Shown in pieces: positions 37,401-47,909 of a stretch of DNA of 64,000 nucleotides. The number at the start of each line of letters is the position of its first letter. Positions within the stretch are counted from its first letter, which is position 1. Made by a program: the position numbers and the translations under genes. This stretch comes from Owenia fusiformis (lineage: Eukaryota > Annelida > Polychaeta > Sabellida > Oweniidae), in contig CAIIXF020000006.1 of NCBI GenBank assembly GCA_903813345.2, positions 31,416,024-31,480,023 of the forward strand, written 5' to 3'. The notes beneath the pieces are model-generated. The model saw only the letters and a program-made list of their open reading frames with translations, made no database searches and was not told the DNA's origin.

Positions 37401-37546
37401 ATGTTTATTCTACCATAGGATAACAATTGTTACTTACCTGCAGTATATCTTGGACATAACTTGGTGTGGTCAACTGGTAAGAAGTCTGGGTACTGTAATG
37501 GACAATCTTTATCCTGGCTTCCCATATTCTTCCCTTTACCCTTCAT
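25478..37546 (-). CDS. TADA3: Transcriptional adapter 3 (SAGA/ATAC HAT module subunit), ten exons
   Basis: Exons (minus): 37546-37438, 36735-36563, 36327-36199, 36087-35953, 35636-35516, 35220-35127, 34363-34251, 33347-33237, 32635-32442, 25618-25478. All borders are GT-AG and all phases agree, giving 439 residues against about 432 in vertebrates. Landmarks in order: DCPLQYPDFLPVDHTKLCPR; ELDSLQTEMETLFSS and VQILTNWQD; a basic low-complexity stretch (exon 3); PKNEASRFWTAVEPYCADIT; YYKIPPLGKHYSQKWSQDD; FGPLTQRLVSALIEENIMAP; the C-terminal Ada3 region with ILEADDVLDSDPEDEILQEL and LLRLAKDEMERQELRKKM; and RQKKKVLTKKEKE near the end. TADA3 bridges TADA2 and GCN5/PCAF in SAGA and ATAC histone acetyltransferase complexes. 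The start could instead be the second ATG at 37525. The last intron (32441-25619) is 6.8 kb and full of repeats. It is head to head with PIGV. Confidence 0.95.
25952..27932. mobile_element. ~2-kb element with ATGTCCCCACC ends and internal ~160-bp tandem units
   Basis: It starts ATGTCCCCACC and ends GGTGGGGACAT, an 11-bp inverted terminus. From about 25980 to 27400 eight or so units of about 160 bp repeat, each with AATCCAAAATGGCTGCCTTG, AACTAATCAGATCTAGAT and ATCCCTGAAAATTTGAAATT. Near the right end is a simple tract of (A)CGGACAGACAGAC words. It lies in the last TADA3 intron. The same layout occurs at 30276-32045. Confidence 0.6.
28381..29222. repeat. Direct repeats of a ~180-bp unit plus ~70-bp subunits
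   Basis: GGCAAGGGAGTCCCTGTTCA is present at 28381 and 28560. The following block, from ACTAGAGGAGCGACATTTGC to GAACAACCCTTGTATATGG, occurs at 28428-28560 and again at 28972-29111. It is followed by two further ~70-bp copies of its tail (TTATGTACATGTATTCTCTT...). The second copy is split by an insertion at about 28600-28963. Confidence 0.7.
28600..28963 (+). mobile_element. Short insertion, possibly the 3' end of a LINE
   Basis: The second copy of the direct repeat is interrupted between CAACCAAAATAAT and TAATCTTACTAGAGG. The insert is open on the plus strand to a stop at 28759, ending VKEYFIMDKWVGRSDKWKI then METKLNK. It then has an A-rich tail and (TA)n before the repeat resumes. A coding tail, short 3' UTR and A-rich end fit a 5'-truncated retroelement, but no RT motif is present to prove it. 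Confidence 0.4.
30043..30265. repeat. Dispersed repeat, copy 1 (other copy at 44095-44325)
   Basis: Shared words include TTTCACCACCAGATGGCTGA, AATATGTCCAGTGAAAGAAA, CAATACAAGAAAGGATATT and AACATGGGG, in the same order and orientation as the copy near 44.1-44.3 kb. Identity is roughly 75% by eye. Confidence 0.65.
30276..32045. mobile_element. Element with ATGTCACCACT ends and internal ~250-bp repeats
   Basis: It begins ATGTCACCACT and ends AGTGGTGACAT. Between lie two to three diverged ~250-bp units, each with CTTCAATTTGAGTATAATATAG-like, GGCCATTTTGAAT and GAGGCCCAAAT words. A GACGGACGGATGGATGGAC tract sits near the right end. One unit is interrupted by the MITE at 30815-31355. Lies in the last intron of TADA3. 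Confidence 0.5.
30815..31355. mobile_element. 541-bp PIF/Harbinger-like MITE, TTA duplication
   Basis: The left end is GGGGCGGGGTCAAAATATCA and the inverse of the right end GGGGCCGGGTCAAAATATCG, followed by TCCATATGGAGAC-type pairing. TTA flanks both ends (30812-30814 and 31356-31358). Removing it restores the host repeat CATACTTTAGAAAGAT, which matches the uninterrupted unit near 31630. G-rich termini and a TTA duplication fit PIF/Harbinger. Confidence 0.72.
36811..36973. repeat. Compound hairpin element, copy in TADA3 intron 1
   Basis: The outer arms pair ATAGGATATCCTATGATTTT with the inverse of CATAGGATGTTCTTATTAT. The inner arms pair GGTGATATTGATATCTG with ATATCAATATCACC around CACGAGAGAGCAAAGCGAACG. 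A second copy with the same plan lies at 58756-58911. The 122-codon ORF across it is exon 2 of TADA3 run on into the intron. Confidence 0.7.
37062..37156. repeat. Three near-perfect 25-bp palindromes in tandem
   Basis: GGAGTATATCGTCACGATAT plus CCTCC occurs at 37103-37127, with one-base variants at 37062-37086 and 37132-37156. Each copy is a palindrome with one mismatched pair. They lie in TADA3 intron 1, about 300 bp inside the donor, near the PIGV/TADA3 shared 5' region. Confidence 0.75.
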
Positions 37547-38551
37547 ACTATGTGGTCATCAATGTAAAATGCAGCCTGTATGCAGAGAAATAATAACTTA
37601 ATGTAGCAAGTAGCAACAACATTCAGAAACCTGGTAGTGGTTTTCTACACATATGATTGGGAGGTTGTACAGTCATAAGTGCTACATTTATAAGGTACTA
37701 AAAATCTTTGGAAGTGACCCCATGTTACTCGACGAAAATTCTAGATTTGTGACTTAAAAAATGAATGAGAAATATTATTTTTGATCTATCACTTCAACTT
37801 GTAACTGATGATTGAATCTGCGTGATAAGTCCCACATATGTACCATTCCATACCTGTCTATTATCCTGATCATGTACAAATTCTGTGAATTCAAGGGATG
37901 AACACAGAATGTCTCGGAGGGTGCAGCCCAGCATAAGATAAAATAAATGAATAATTAGGCTAGACAAGGTTAACTTGTTGAACTAATGACAGAAATGTTG
38001 GAGTGATAAAATGGCAGTGGTTTCGACTTTTGTTTTTACGATATTGAAATCATTCATACAGACAACACGACATCCTTGTAAATAATGTGAGACATGAGAT
38101 AAAATTCAGTTTGTTGATTGGCTAATAAATTTTTGTGTATCAAGCATTTTTAGCCTTGCATGTAGATGGATTTTCGATGAATAAAATCTGTTTAGTCTAA
38201 TCAATAGTTGATAGCCCATGGTAAAGATTTAGCTTTCACTTTCTTTTCACACTTTTGTTCTGACCTACTTTTTGCTTTTGAAATGTTGCTCTTATTCTGG
38301 TACTTATTGCTAATCAAATGAATTGGAACCCAAGAAAACTGAATGAGTAGAGAGAGATACTATAGAAAACAGTTACATTTACTTACCTGCTCTTTATTAA
38401 TGTGAGTATTATATGTGTAAACACAGAGGGCTCAATATTTTTGTCAAAAAAGCCATTCAAAGTTCTTAACCAATGAATTCTCTTGTTGCAAACAAGCACT
38501 TGGAAAATCGAATTATGGCCAATCAAAAGAGGTGTACCAAACTCCTTCGCT
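37547..38551. promoter_or_regulatory. Presumed bidirectional promoter region between TADA3 and PIGV
   Basis: The start codons of TADA3 (minus, 37546) and PIGV (plus, 38552) face away from each other across 1005 bp that must contain both 5' UTRs and promoters. No CpG island or clear TATA box stands out. The assignment rests on gene arrangement alone. Confidence 0.45.
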
Positions 38552-41500
38552 ATGGCGCTTCCGGCTGAGCAAAAAGTTAGAAAATTCGCATTAATTTCCA
38601 GAATTGCAGTCTTCGTCGTACAGGTAGGGCCATAAGATTGTGTCACTCTATTGATTATTAATATTGGCCCGTATATATTTGGGTTTGAAAGTCTCAAACA
38701 ACGTCTAACTACGAATGACGTCAAAATTAAAATTGGGCCAAGAGTTAGAATTTCCTAAGATTTTCGACATCTAAAAAGTCACTCGACTTTTTTGCAAAAA
38801 AACTTCCAAAAAGTAACAGTCACATGAATTCATATTGTCGTACTTACAAAATGATCCACCGCCTAACTTATGCACCATTGAACTCGGTAATATTGTATTA
38901 ATTACGGTATATTCCCATAGAAAACTGGGCTTGCTTTTCAACATTTCAAGCGAAAATTCTCTACGGAGCTTTTGTTTTCTGACTTAATTTCTTCCAAGAA
39001 ATCGGTGACGTGATAGGTTCAGTTCATCTTATTTCGAAAGGGGTGTCATCTGTTTAGAATATTTATTTTCATCTTGTCCAGTCCTACAGTTGGGGACATA
39101 AATAAATGACAGGTGGATTTGCTGAAGTGAGGATTTCCCATGTTAAAAATAAGAGAATTTACAAGAGGCCATACATCAGTGGATGAGATTATACAAAATG
39201 TAAAATATACAAATTTTAAGGGATATATATCTAGACAATATTGGAAATTATGGGCTTTCAGACCACCATAATTAGGAAATGGTGATCGAAAATCGACCTG
39301 TCATTTATTTTTGTCCCCAACTGTATATACAATCTGCCCTTATCTTTTTCGCTTGTAAAACCGCGTAGTAATGATGAAATTATGGAATAGATTCTCTGAG
39401 AGTGGCGACATGTCTTCATCTCTACCATTTTGCGTTTGACACCCCTCGTTTTGGGCGAGTCCGAGTAAACCGCACATCCGGGTGATTAGAAAAGGGACAT
39501 TTTTAAAAAATTGAGCGGCAACAAAGATACTTCTGGTCAAACTGAGTTTATGACGAAACTTATGAAAGAATCAATAAAAGGTAAGTGGTATACATTAGGC
39601 GGATGCCAAAAATTAAACGTGGAGCCAATTAATTTGAAACTTCAGAATGCTTTCTATGATTCAAAATCACAAAAAAGTCGAGTGACTTTTTAGATGTCGA
39701 AAATCTTAGTTTCATTACATGTAGATCATGGGCTTTCAAATAGAAGGGTAGGCAACTTCCCATATTTCATACATAAGCATTGCTTGATCTGTTCGAGCAG
39801 AAAACGCCATATTGGAATTTGGCAGAAAAAACATTCACTCGACTCACTTACAAGTCTTGATCAAAAAGGAAGAACTTCAGCACTCCAATACTTGCACGGA
39901 GGGATGATAACTAAGTATGACATAGTTAAAGAACAAAAGTAAGCCGCTGATCAACTTAATTCGTGTTTCAAAGGTCACTATTATTCAGCTGTCCATTTCT
40001 CTGTTGGAGAGCCATAAGTTTCAAAATCTAACATGGCTCTCGAAGTGAGTAATCCTTCCCCACATTGTCTACATCTTCCAGTTTTGCACAAGTGCACTTA
40101 TGTGCCTAGAAAAGACTGGTGAGAAGATTTGTTTTATAAAATGTATAAAAAACGAGAGAATTTTCTTGTTTTTTATTCATTTGATCAAAACATTCTTCTT
40201 TACATTCTCTTCTAGGTACATCAGTGCACTCGTTGTACAATTGTACAAACGTGAGAGATGTAGACATTGTGGAGGAGTGATTCAAATTTGAAAAATAACA
40301 TGTGACCCACTTGAGGGTTGCATCAAAATTCCGAACATGCACCCTGACCTAAATGTAAGGTTTGAATTATATTTTATTCAAGTTCTACCATTGTTAAACC
40401 ATATATCTACTTTAAATGGGATAATTAGCCTTTTGCAGATTATTGATGTAGATGTTGAGTTAGCTTGCAATCTTGAAGCTGAATACTGAGAATTCAGCTG
40501 CAAGTCTACCTATGTTATTTTTCTAAGATAATTTTGTCACCACATGTTTTAAGCTATTGTTTGTTAATATACCCACCCATGTGGCTATAATCTTACCAAT
40601 GCTCTCAAGACCATAGCTTATTATGCTTGAATAGAATCATTAATTTGCTATTCATGTATCCTGTCTTTGTCTACATTAGTTCAGACTCCGAAGTCAATTG
40701 TTATTGTAATGTTAACAGATATATGTATTGACCTACATTGAGTTTAGTGAATTTTATGGAAGGAGTACCCTTGTAAAGGTAAGAATTTCTCATCTTTTAC
40801 AAAAAATAAGCAGTTTTGACAAGTTTTTTTTCTAAAGTTGACAATCTCAGGTATGACAACACTTTTGGGAGAATTTATCCAACCATTCTGGAGAAAATTT
40901 TGTGCAACACTTTGAATAATTTTCTGAAGAATCAACATTGGCCATGTTGGATCTGAACATTTAGGTTTACATTTACGTTTTCTAGTTAGAGCAGTTCTGT
41001 ATGTCCATAACAAGAAATTGAATTTATGCTTCCAGGTTGTTGCGAATGCTGTCATTCCTGACCACAATGCTGGGGTCTTCAATCCACCAGCAGAACAAGA
41101 CAAAACCATTTTGGATGATATCATAACATTCCTATTTGCTGGCTATAGAAGGTGGGACTCTGAGTACTTTCTACACATAGCAGAACATGGATACACCTAC
41201 GAGAACTGTCTGGCTTTCTTTCCTCTCTTTCCATTAACAGTGAGAGTAGTAGCTAACAGTTTACTATACCCGCTCCAGTGGTTTGCCACCTATAGCAATG
41301 TACTATTGGTGTCAGCTGTATTTATAAACCTCTACTGTTTTGTGAAATCAGCAGAGATGTTGTATCATTTAGGGAAGGCCATATTGAATCATGAATCCCT
41401 GGCATACAAAGCATGCCTTATGTACTGTATCAACCCTGCAAGCGTATTCTTCTCAGTTGCATACTCAGAATCAATGTTTGCATGGATAACATTCACAGGA

Positions 41501-43349
41501 ATGCAGAGGTTTGATGGAAACACCAGGAATGGATCATTCTGGTTTGCAGTAACAACTTCCATAAGAGCAAATGGTTTAATAAACATGGGATATTTGTGGC
41601 ATAGAAAGCTGGGAGAATATATCCGTTTAGTTCCTGGCCTTAGAGGACTCAGCCTTAAAGACAAAATTATGGTGGGAAATGTCGTGTTCTGGATGATATG
41701 TACCATTCCATTGGTTTTATACTCCATACTCTGCATAGCACCATTTTTACTGGTACAATACTTTGCATATACTCAGTTCTGCACTGGAAACAAAGCAGAT
41801 GGCATTCCTCAGAATATTCTTGAATATGGAACAGCTAGAGGTTATACCATAATGGGTGTTGGTCCACCACCCCTCTGGTGTAAATGGACTATCCCACTAT
41901 CCTACTCCCATGTGCAGAACTCACATTGGGATGTTGGATTCCTTAGATATTTTGAGGTGAAACAGGTTCCTAACTTCCTCCTTGCATCACCTATGATTGT
42001 TATATGTATGTTGACTGCACTGCGTTACATCAGCAAGAATCTCAAGTATAGCATTACACTGGGCCTAGGAAGAAAAAGGTAACAATATGTACAATGTATG
42101 GTACTTGTAATTGAACAAGGATCATAGAATGTCAGAAAATTTGTCCACTAATTTTCTTAGATATTCAAAGAATACCTCAAATCTCTCAGATGTTTTATTA
42201 TTCCATGGTCATTCAATAGAAGTCCATGATTATGCTGTAGAATAATATCCTACTCTATCAATGGGTATACCATTTGAATGAAACCTTCCTGTTTAACTTA
42301 GTGTACCTTATATCAAGTTATTACTATGTTTTGTAGTTACATACACAAGAAGAGTGATGCATCTGTGCCAGATTTGAAGGATACAGGCTTTGATAGTGAG
42401 AAGTGTCTGCCTTATGTTCTCCATATGCTTGCTATGGTCATTTTTGGATTCTTCTTCATGCATATACAGGTACATGTATTAAGTTTTTACTACATTCAGA
42501 GCATTTGACATTTTCTTTGACAATCACTTCTTTGTTAGTTCATATTCATTTTGAAAATACCAAGACAGGGTTGAACTCTAGTTATTATATTTAATGCCCT
42601 CCTGTCCCCATGTTAGACTTTGTCAATGCATCGTTGATTGTTAATTTAGATCTTGGAGCTCAAGTTTGAAATTGGAAGTACACATGTACTATAAGTCGTG
42701 TTTACTCTCTCTAACTAAAAAGGGCATAGTCCTTTATCAGCCATAACATTTCAATATTTCGTTGAAACTCTCAGGTACATATACATTGTGTATATATTAC
42801 GATTAACTGATGGAAGCTTAAAAATCAGATTGAATTTTAAAAAGTTGGAAAATGATGCATTATTTTTTGAAAAATTGCCCAGTACAAAATCTTGAAAAGC
42901 ACTGGAGGGATTCTACAATACAAACCCGTTCTCTTGAAATTGACTGCCATTTGCTGTAGCATTGTACTTGTGCCCCAAAATTTGGTTATTGCTCTTATTG
43001 TCATGCAGAGTCACCAAAATAGTAAGATTAGTAATATTATTTCCAGGTTGTAACAAGATTCATAGCATCCTCATGTCCTGTCATATATTGGTATGTTGCC
43101 ATGGTAACCTCATCCCAGGAAGAGTTGGAAGAGAAGCAGACAAACAGATACAACATATTTGCTCAAGTGAAGGACAAACAACAAAGTGATTTACAGGAAC
43201 CTGAGGAATCAGCGTTTGATAACTTGCTAACTAGACAACTGAGAAATATCCATAATAATTCCTTTTCTATAAATTTAATTTTGCTTTATTTCTCTATATA
43301 TTTTATCATTGGAACAGTGCTGCATTGTAACTTTTTACCCTGGACATAA
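38552..43349 (+). CDS. PIGV: GPI mannosyltransferase II (PIG-V), four exons
   Basis: Exons: 38552-38623, 41036-42078, 42337-42469, 43047-43349, all with GT-AG borders and matching phases, giving 516 residues (vertebrate PIG-V about 493). Exon 1 is only 24 codons (MALPAEQKVRKFALISR to FVVQ) and is easily missed. Exon 2 opens VVANAVIPDHNAGVFNPP, followed by the conserved RRWDSEYFLHIAEHGYTYEN (W-D-x2-[HY]-F luminal motif), LAFFPLFPL, CINPASVFFSVAYSES, SIRANGL, FAYTQFC, PPPLWCKW and VGFLRYFEVKQVPNFLLASP. The protein ends LHCNFLPWT, as in animal PIG-V. It is an ER multi-pass enzyme that adds the second mannose to the GPI anchor precursor. Intron 1 holds three inverted-repeat insertions. It is divergent from TADA3. 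Confidence 0.96.
38756..39708. mobile_element. 953-bp element with perfect 38-bp inverted termini, PIGV intron 1
   Basis: TAAGATTTTCGACATCTAAA... at 38756-38793 and its exact inverse at 39671-39708 match over 38 bases, continuing through AGTCACTCGACTTTTTT. The ends may include a TTA/TAA target; the true boundary is not resolved. The interior has no transposase but carries a nested TA-flanked MITE at 39087-39323. Perfect ends imply a recent insertion. Confidence 0.7.
39087..39323. mobile_element. 237-bp MITE, Tc1/mariner type, nested
   Basis: Ends CAGTTGGGGACATAAATAAA and, inverted, CAGTTGGGGACAAAAATAAA continue through TGACAGGT. TA lies outside both (39085-39086 and 39324-39325). It sits inside the 953-bp element at 38756-39708, so it is younger than that element. 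Confidence 0.8.
40047..40287. repeat. ~240-bp foldback element in PIGV intron 1
   Basis: The left arm CCCCACATTGTCTACATCTT... pairs with the inverse of TGTAGACATTGTGGAGGAG. GTGCACTTATGTGCCTAGAA pairs with the inverse of TTCTAGGTACATCAGTGCAC. The fold is near 40165. Short ORFs on both strands are arm translations. Confidence 0.65.
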
Positions 43350-44090
43350 AATATACACTGTAAGGGTATTTCTGGATCTGTTTTGAGATAAAATTACATC
43401 AATAGGGATGTTAAGATATTATGTAGTATGTGATTGTGTAATAACATGACCCCCAGGGATTTCTTTCCCTTCAATTGGTTCTTCCATGGACCTAATTACA
43501 ATTATTTTTGTTATAACTTTAAAGTTGAGTAAGTAAATATGATAAAGTGGAGAACTACATGTATTACCCAGAGAAACCATCATTTTACTTGTTTTTTATA
43601 AGTTCTAGAAACATGTAATTTAGCCTTCCTATAAGTCAGTGATAAAAGTTATGCTACTTTTTCAACTAAATCTGGACACCTGGTCAATTTCCATTTTAGT
43701 ATGTCAATGAAATATCAGTCTTCTCAATAGAAATGGGGAGCATGGCCAAATTTTCCTCCTTTTTTGTAATATTTATTTTATTTCAGTTTCACTTTTTACA
43801 TTTTAAAGCAACCTTCAAACGTTTTTCCTTTCACACCATACATTCCTACCTTCCAATCCATACCCTCTCATCTTTCATACATCCCAGTCTTTGAAAAATA
43901 AGTTCCCAAAATATCCTCCTTTTTGGCATTGGACTGTGGTGAAAAGTTAAGTGAGTGACAGGCCAGTGACTGTGGCTTTGACATTATTCATTTCTGCATA
44001 TAATAACATATATAATGTATAGTAAAACCTGTTTATCTCAATGCTTATCTTATCCAAACACCTCTCAATTACTCAGATGCGAGTAGGTAG
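43350..44090. other. 3' flank of PIGV, no recognised feature
   Basis: Contains the PIGV 3' UTR and intergenic DNA. No canonical AATAAA close to the stop was found, and no other gene. Confidence 0.4.
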
Positions 44091-44094
44091 TTAC

Positions 44095-44325
44095 CAGTTT
44101 CGCCACCAGGTGGCTGATTCGGGGGAAATAACATGGCAGGGTATTACAAAATTCCCTTAAACTTGAATATTCATCAGTTTTAGTGGTTCACATTTCATAT
44201 TACCCTTATGTATCTGATAGTTATACAAATTAAAATATGTCCAGTAAAAGAAAGTATCATCTGCCCAACACAAGAAAAGATATTTCCATTTTTGTGATTT
44301 TACAACATGGGGGCTATGGGGAATC
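44095..44325. repeat. Dispersed repeat, copy 2, with a CTCF-like core word
   Basis: Same order of words as 30043-30265: TTTCGCCACCAGGTGGCTGA, AATATTCATC, AATATGTCCAGTAAAAGAAA, CAACACAAGAAAAGATATT and AACATGGGG. CCACCAGGTGGC at 44103-44114 matches the core of the vertebrate CTCF consensus. The other copy has CCACCAGATGGC at 30052-30063. Confidence 0.65.
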
Positions 44326-44511
44326 TCCCCGACCTAGAAGTCACATTTTCAAAGAAAATTAAATTTTCAAAGTTGATAAACTCTTTTCAAAACTATATTT
44401 CTAGATGTAATTTTACATGTCGATTCCAAATATGACATCAGTTTGACTGAATTTTGAATTTTAAATGATGTAAATCAAGATTGTTTCTACTCGCATCTAG
44501 GATATTGGAAC

Positions 44512-44912
44512 ATTTTTAGGTCCCATTTTAAATGTGAACATTTTTAGGTCCCATTTTTTAATGTGAACATTTTTAGGTCCCATATTTTAATGTGAACATT
44601 TTTAGGTCCCATTTTTCAATGTGAACATTTTTAGGTCCCATATTTTAATGTGAACATTTTTAGGTCCCATATTTTAATGTGAACATTTTTAGGTCCCATT
44701 TTTCAATGTGTACATATTTAGGTCCCATTTTTTAATGTGAACATTTTTAGGTCCCATTTTTTAATGTGAACATTTTTAGGTCCCATATTTTAATGTGAAC
44801 ATTTTTAGGTCCCATTTTTCAATGTGAACATATTTAGGTCCCATTTTTTAATGTGAACATTTTTAGGTCCCATTTTTTAATGTGAACATTTTTAGGTCCC
44901 ATTTTTTTAATC
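44512..44912. repeat. Minisatellite, ~29-bp unit, 14 copies
   Basis: Fourteen tandem copies of AACATTTTTAGGTCCCATTT + TTTAATGTG occur with single-base variants. The variant CATATTTAGGTCCC recurs in copies 8 and 12, each time after a CAATGTG unit, so a four-unit block was duplicated. Confidence 0.93.
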
Positions 44913-44919
44913 TGCCATA

Positions 44920-46990
44920 GACTTCTATGTTAAAAGAACTGGAAATATATGTATAGTATTAGTAACCAATTTACCTCAACCTCAGTAACTCCAAATTATA
45001 ACAGACACAAAATTAAGACGATGGTTTACACTACCTATTGATGGAGTTACTAATTAAATATAGAAAATAAATTCTGAAAGTTCCACACTTCATTGAAATA
45101 TCTTGAGTTACAGAGGTTTTGTTTGATGTCTTGTGTTACATTTGTGAATGTGTTACATGAACACAATATGTCAACTGAAATTAGAGTGGGCTGGGACAGA
45201 CAAGATGATAGACTAATAATAATGTTTAGAAATGTAGAGAATGAGTCTAAAAGGGATCCAAAAGTTGTAATAGAATGAACGTGACATATTTAACAAGAGA
45301 GAGAGAGTGACTGAAAAACATTTTATCCACCGAGGTTGCCTAATTGCACATTTTGAGGCTGGCATTTAAACACAGTATATACATAAAACACTGTCCATAA
45401 AACATATTTTATTTTGCTTTAACCTATTTGATAAGCCACAGATTTCAGATACATTTTTGCTTGAGATTTTATTATTATACAATCATCTCAAAGAATATAT
45501 ATCCTCCAAAGAGACTACCTTGTTCCATATGATATCTGTCACTATTGTAAGCCCTTTGTGTTTTAAACCGTTTGAAATTTTGGAAACCATTTGAACTGCA
45601 ATAATTACAAATATATTATTGAAATCCATGGTTGATTTAATGAAAAGATATAGCAAAATAAAATAGACGATTTTGGACCGACCCGTATTTTAAAGATTTT
45701 ATTTAGATTTTATTTAAATGTTTTTATATTAGAATTCCACGATTACTTGTATACCATAAAGTTAGAGTATTCCTTCAATAATATTGAACATTAGGTGGGT
45801 TGAAATATAATTCAAACTTTAAAAGAACAGTTTGAAGGGGCAAACAATTTTGAAGGATGAGAACTTGGTATTATATAAATAAAAAAGAATTTATTTCTTA
45901 TCTCATTTGATTTCCATCTTTATTATCCACTTTGGTCTTATTTCTTTCCGTGATATTATTCTAAAATTGACATGCTTGAGGTCATTATTTTGAAAGGATT
46001 TTAACCGATTTGATCTCATGACAAGATATACGATTGGAAAAACGCTGTAGCTGCTTAATGACTGTTTTTACATGTATGGATATTTGAAACGGGCTTCACT
46101 TATCATTCTGTCCAGTACAGTGTGTCAAATGTCTTTCGGAAAGATGTCCTCGATTATCCCTGTGGGTTCAACGCGTACGAGGCAATTATACTCCCACCTG
46201 ATCATTACTTAATCATCGTTGCCTTTATGATAATTGCTTCTAGTACGAAGACTAGCTGAAATGTAAAACTGGGGAAATATTTGACTTCGAGAAATTAACT
46301 TCAACAAATATAAAAATATGCAAATGTCCGACTTGGTATTTGTTTTCCAGTAATTTTATTTGTGTTCTATTTTTCATTCCAGTACATGTAAGTATATCCT
46401 ATGTGAAATGTGGGTAAAAGGAAAGTGAAATATACATTTAGGTGTTTGGAGTCTAAATCGTCATATTTGATACATCCCCTTACATACGATGCCAATTACC
46501 ATTTTAGTGATTACATAATAAAACTCATAATTTGATGATTGCTAAATGTACTGGGTGATCTCGGCGTACGTGCGTCATAGCATTCATTAAAAGGAAACAA
46601 TAAAACACTGGTGAGCGTTCAAGTTAGGACATTCTTGAAGAATTCGGTGCTAGTATTTGCATTAATGTTTGCATACTAAGAGAAATTGAACAATTGGTGC
46701 ATTAACACGTTTCTCTTGTAATAGAAAGCTGATGGTAAATTAATTGCTGGTTAAGTATCCATTCAGATATCGAGATCTATATAGATTCTGAGCAGTTTGG
46801 TATTTTGTATTATTTTAATTTATGACTTCGAGGTAGTAGACATGTATTAATTGAACATAGGAACTATACGGTATGTATATACCTCACTCATGAAGGCAAC
46901 TTAGTTTGTAGCAAAAGGCCGGATAACACACATCAACGAAAACATAATAACAAGGAATATTTCTTTTATAAATCGTGCTCGAGAATTCTG
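44920..46990. other. Intergenic, 5' flank of the IGFBP-like gene, no recognised feature
   Basis: AT-rich. A short (GA)n run near 45296 and a short plus-strand ORF at 45093-45278 without homology or splice context were seen. The promoter of the downstream gene is presumably in the last few hundred bases. Confidence 0.4.
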
Positions 46991-47003
46991 TTGAGAGAAG
47001 GAC

Positions 47004-47909
47004 ATGAATCTACAAATACTTTCACATAGAAACAGACATATGTTACATTTTGCACATATGATCATATTGACTATAATTCTGACTCAATTAGCGCAAGTGA
47101 TAAGTGCGAACAAAATGCGCCGATATTTCGATTGTCCGCCCTGTGATCAGTCTAAATGCGCTAAGCCCCGTGGATGTGAAATTGTTCGTGAACCCGGTGT
47201 TTGTGGCTGCTGTGTGCGCTAAGCAAGAAGGGGATAGATGTGGCGTTTATACAGAAAGATGTGGACACGGGATGCAGTGTAAACCTCAATACGGAGAAAG
47301 CAGTCCAATTGCCGCTCTTTTAAGGGGAGACGGCGTGTGTTTGAAAGTCATCTGGCCTTGGATGAGTAAGCAATTTTATTTAGAAATCATACAATTTAAA
47401 TAACATCTTATAAAAATCATAATATATGATTATATATATTAAAAATATATATTAAATATATTAAAATAACGCACTTTTACATGCTATAATTGTTGTACAG
47501 ACTCGTCTGGTCTTTAAAATCCATAAGAGGATTACATTGGTGTTAAATTTTTGAGAATTTTTGAAGTTCATTGTTTAAAATGACTTTTTCATTTTTTGGA
47601 ATCTCTTAAATCTATTTGTATGTGACAAAATACGGACAATACATGTGTGATCAATCTTATATCGATGTTTTCATGGCACATCATATTTACAGTCATTTCC
47701 ATTTGAAATAACGAAAAGTCTTGATGACGTATTTAGTAGTTTTTGAATATTCTGTCATGAAGCATATTTTTGTTTTTGCAGATTCAAAACAATCGCATAA
47801 AAACATTAAGGGATTTCACGTTCCAAGGTTATCCAAACGATCAGCGTCGCCTCTTCTGAATGCCATTAATCGTCATATTAGGTCTCACATCAGTACATCA
47901 TCATCCTGA
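47004..47909 (+). pseudogene. Secreted single-IGFBP-domain protein with a frame break, two exons
   Basis: Exon 1 is 47004-47365 and exon 2 is 47782-47909 (donor gtaagc, acceptor tttgcag, phase 1). The N-terminus has a signal peptide (LHFAHMIILTIILTQLAQVI), then the IGFBP N-terminal cysteine pattern FDCPPCDQSKC, PRGCEIVREPGVCGCC. At about 47217 the frame ends in CVR and a TAA. The domain continues in the +1 frame as AKQEGDRCGVYTERCGHGMQ, AALLRGDGVC. The expected CCxxCA spacing would need five more bases; TGCGC next to CGCTAAG suggests loss of one copy of a 5-bp direct repeat. Exon 2 gives a basic tail (KQSHKNIKGFHVPRLSKRSA to ISTSSS). IGFBP-domain proteins bind insulin/IGF-like peptides outside the cell. 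It is either a pseudogene, a polymorphic null allele or a base-calling error; everything else looks intact. A polyadenylation signal follows at 48609. Confidence 0.8.

Noticed and set aside
40744-41124. 126-codon minus ORF before and across PIGV exon 2
   Set aside because: Antisense shadow of the PIGV exon and the preceding intron.
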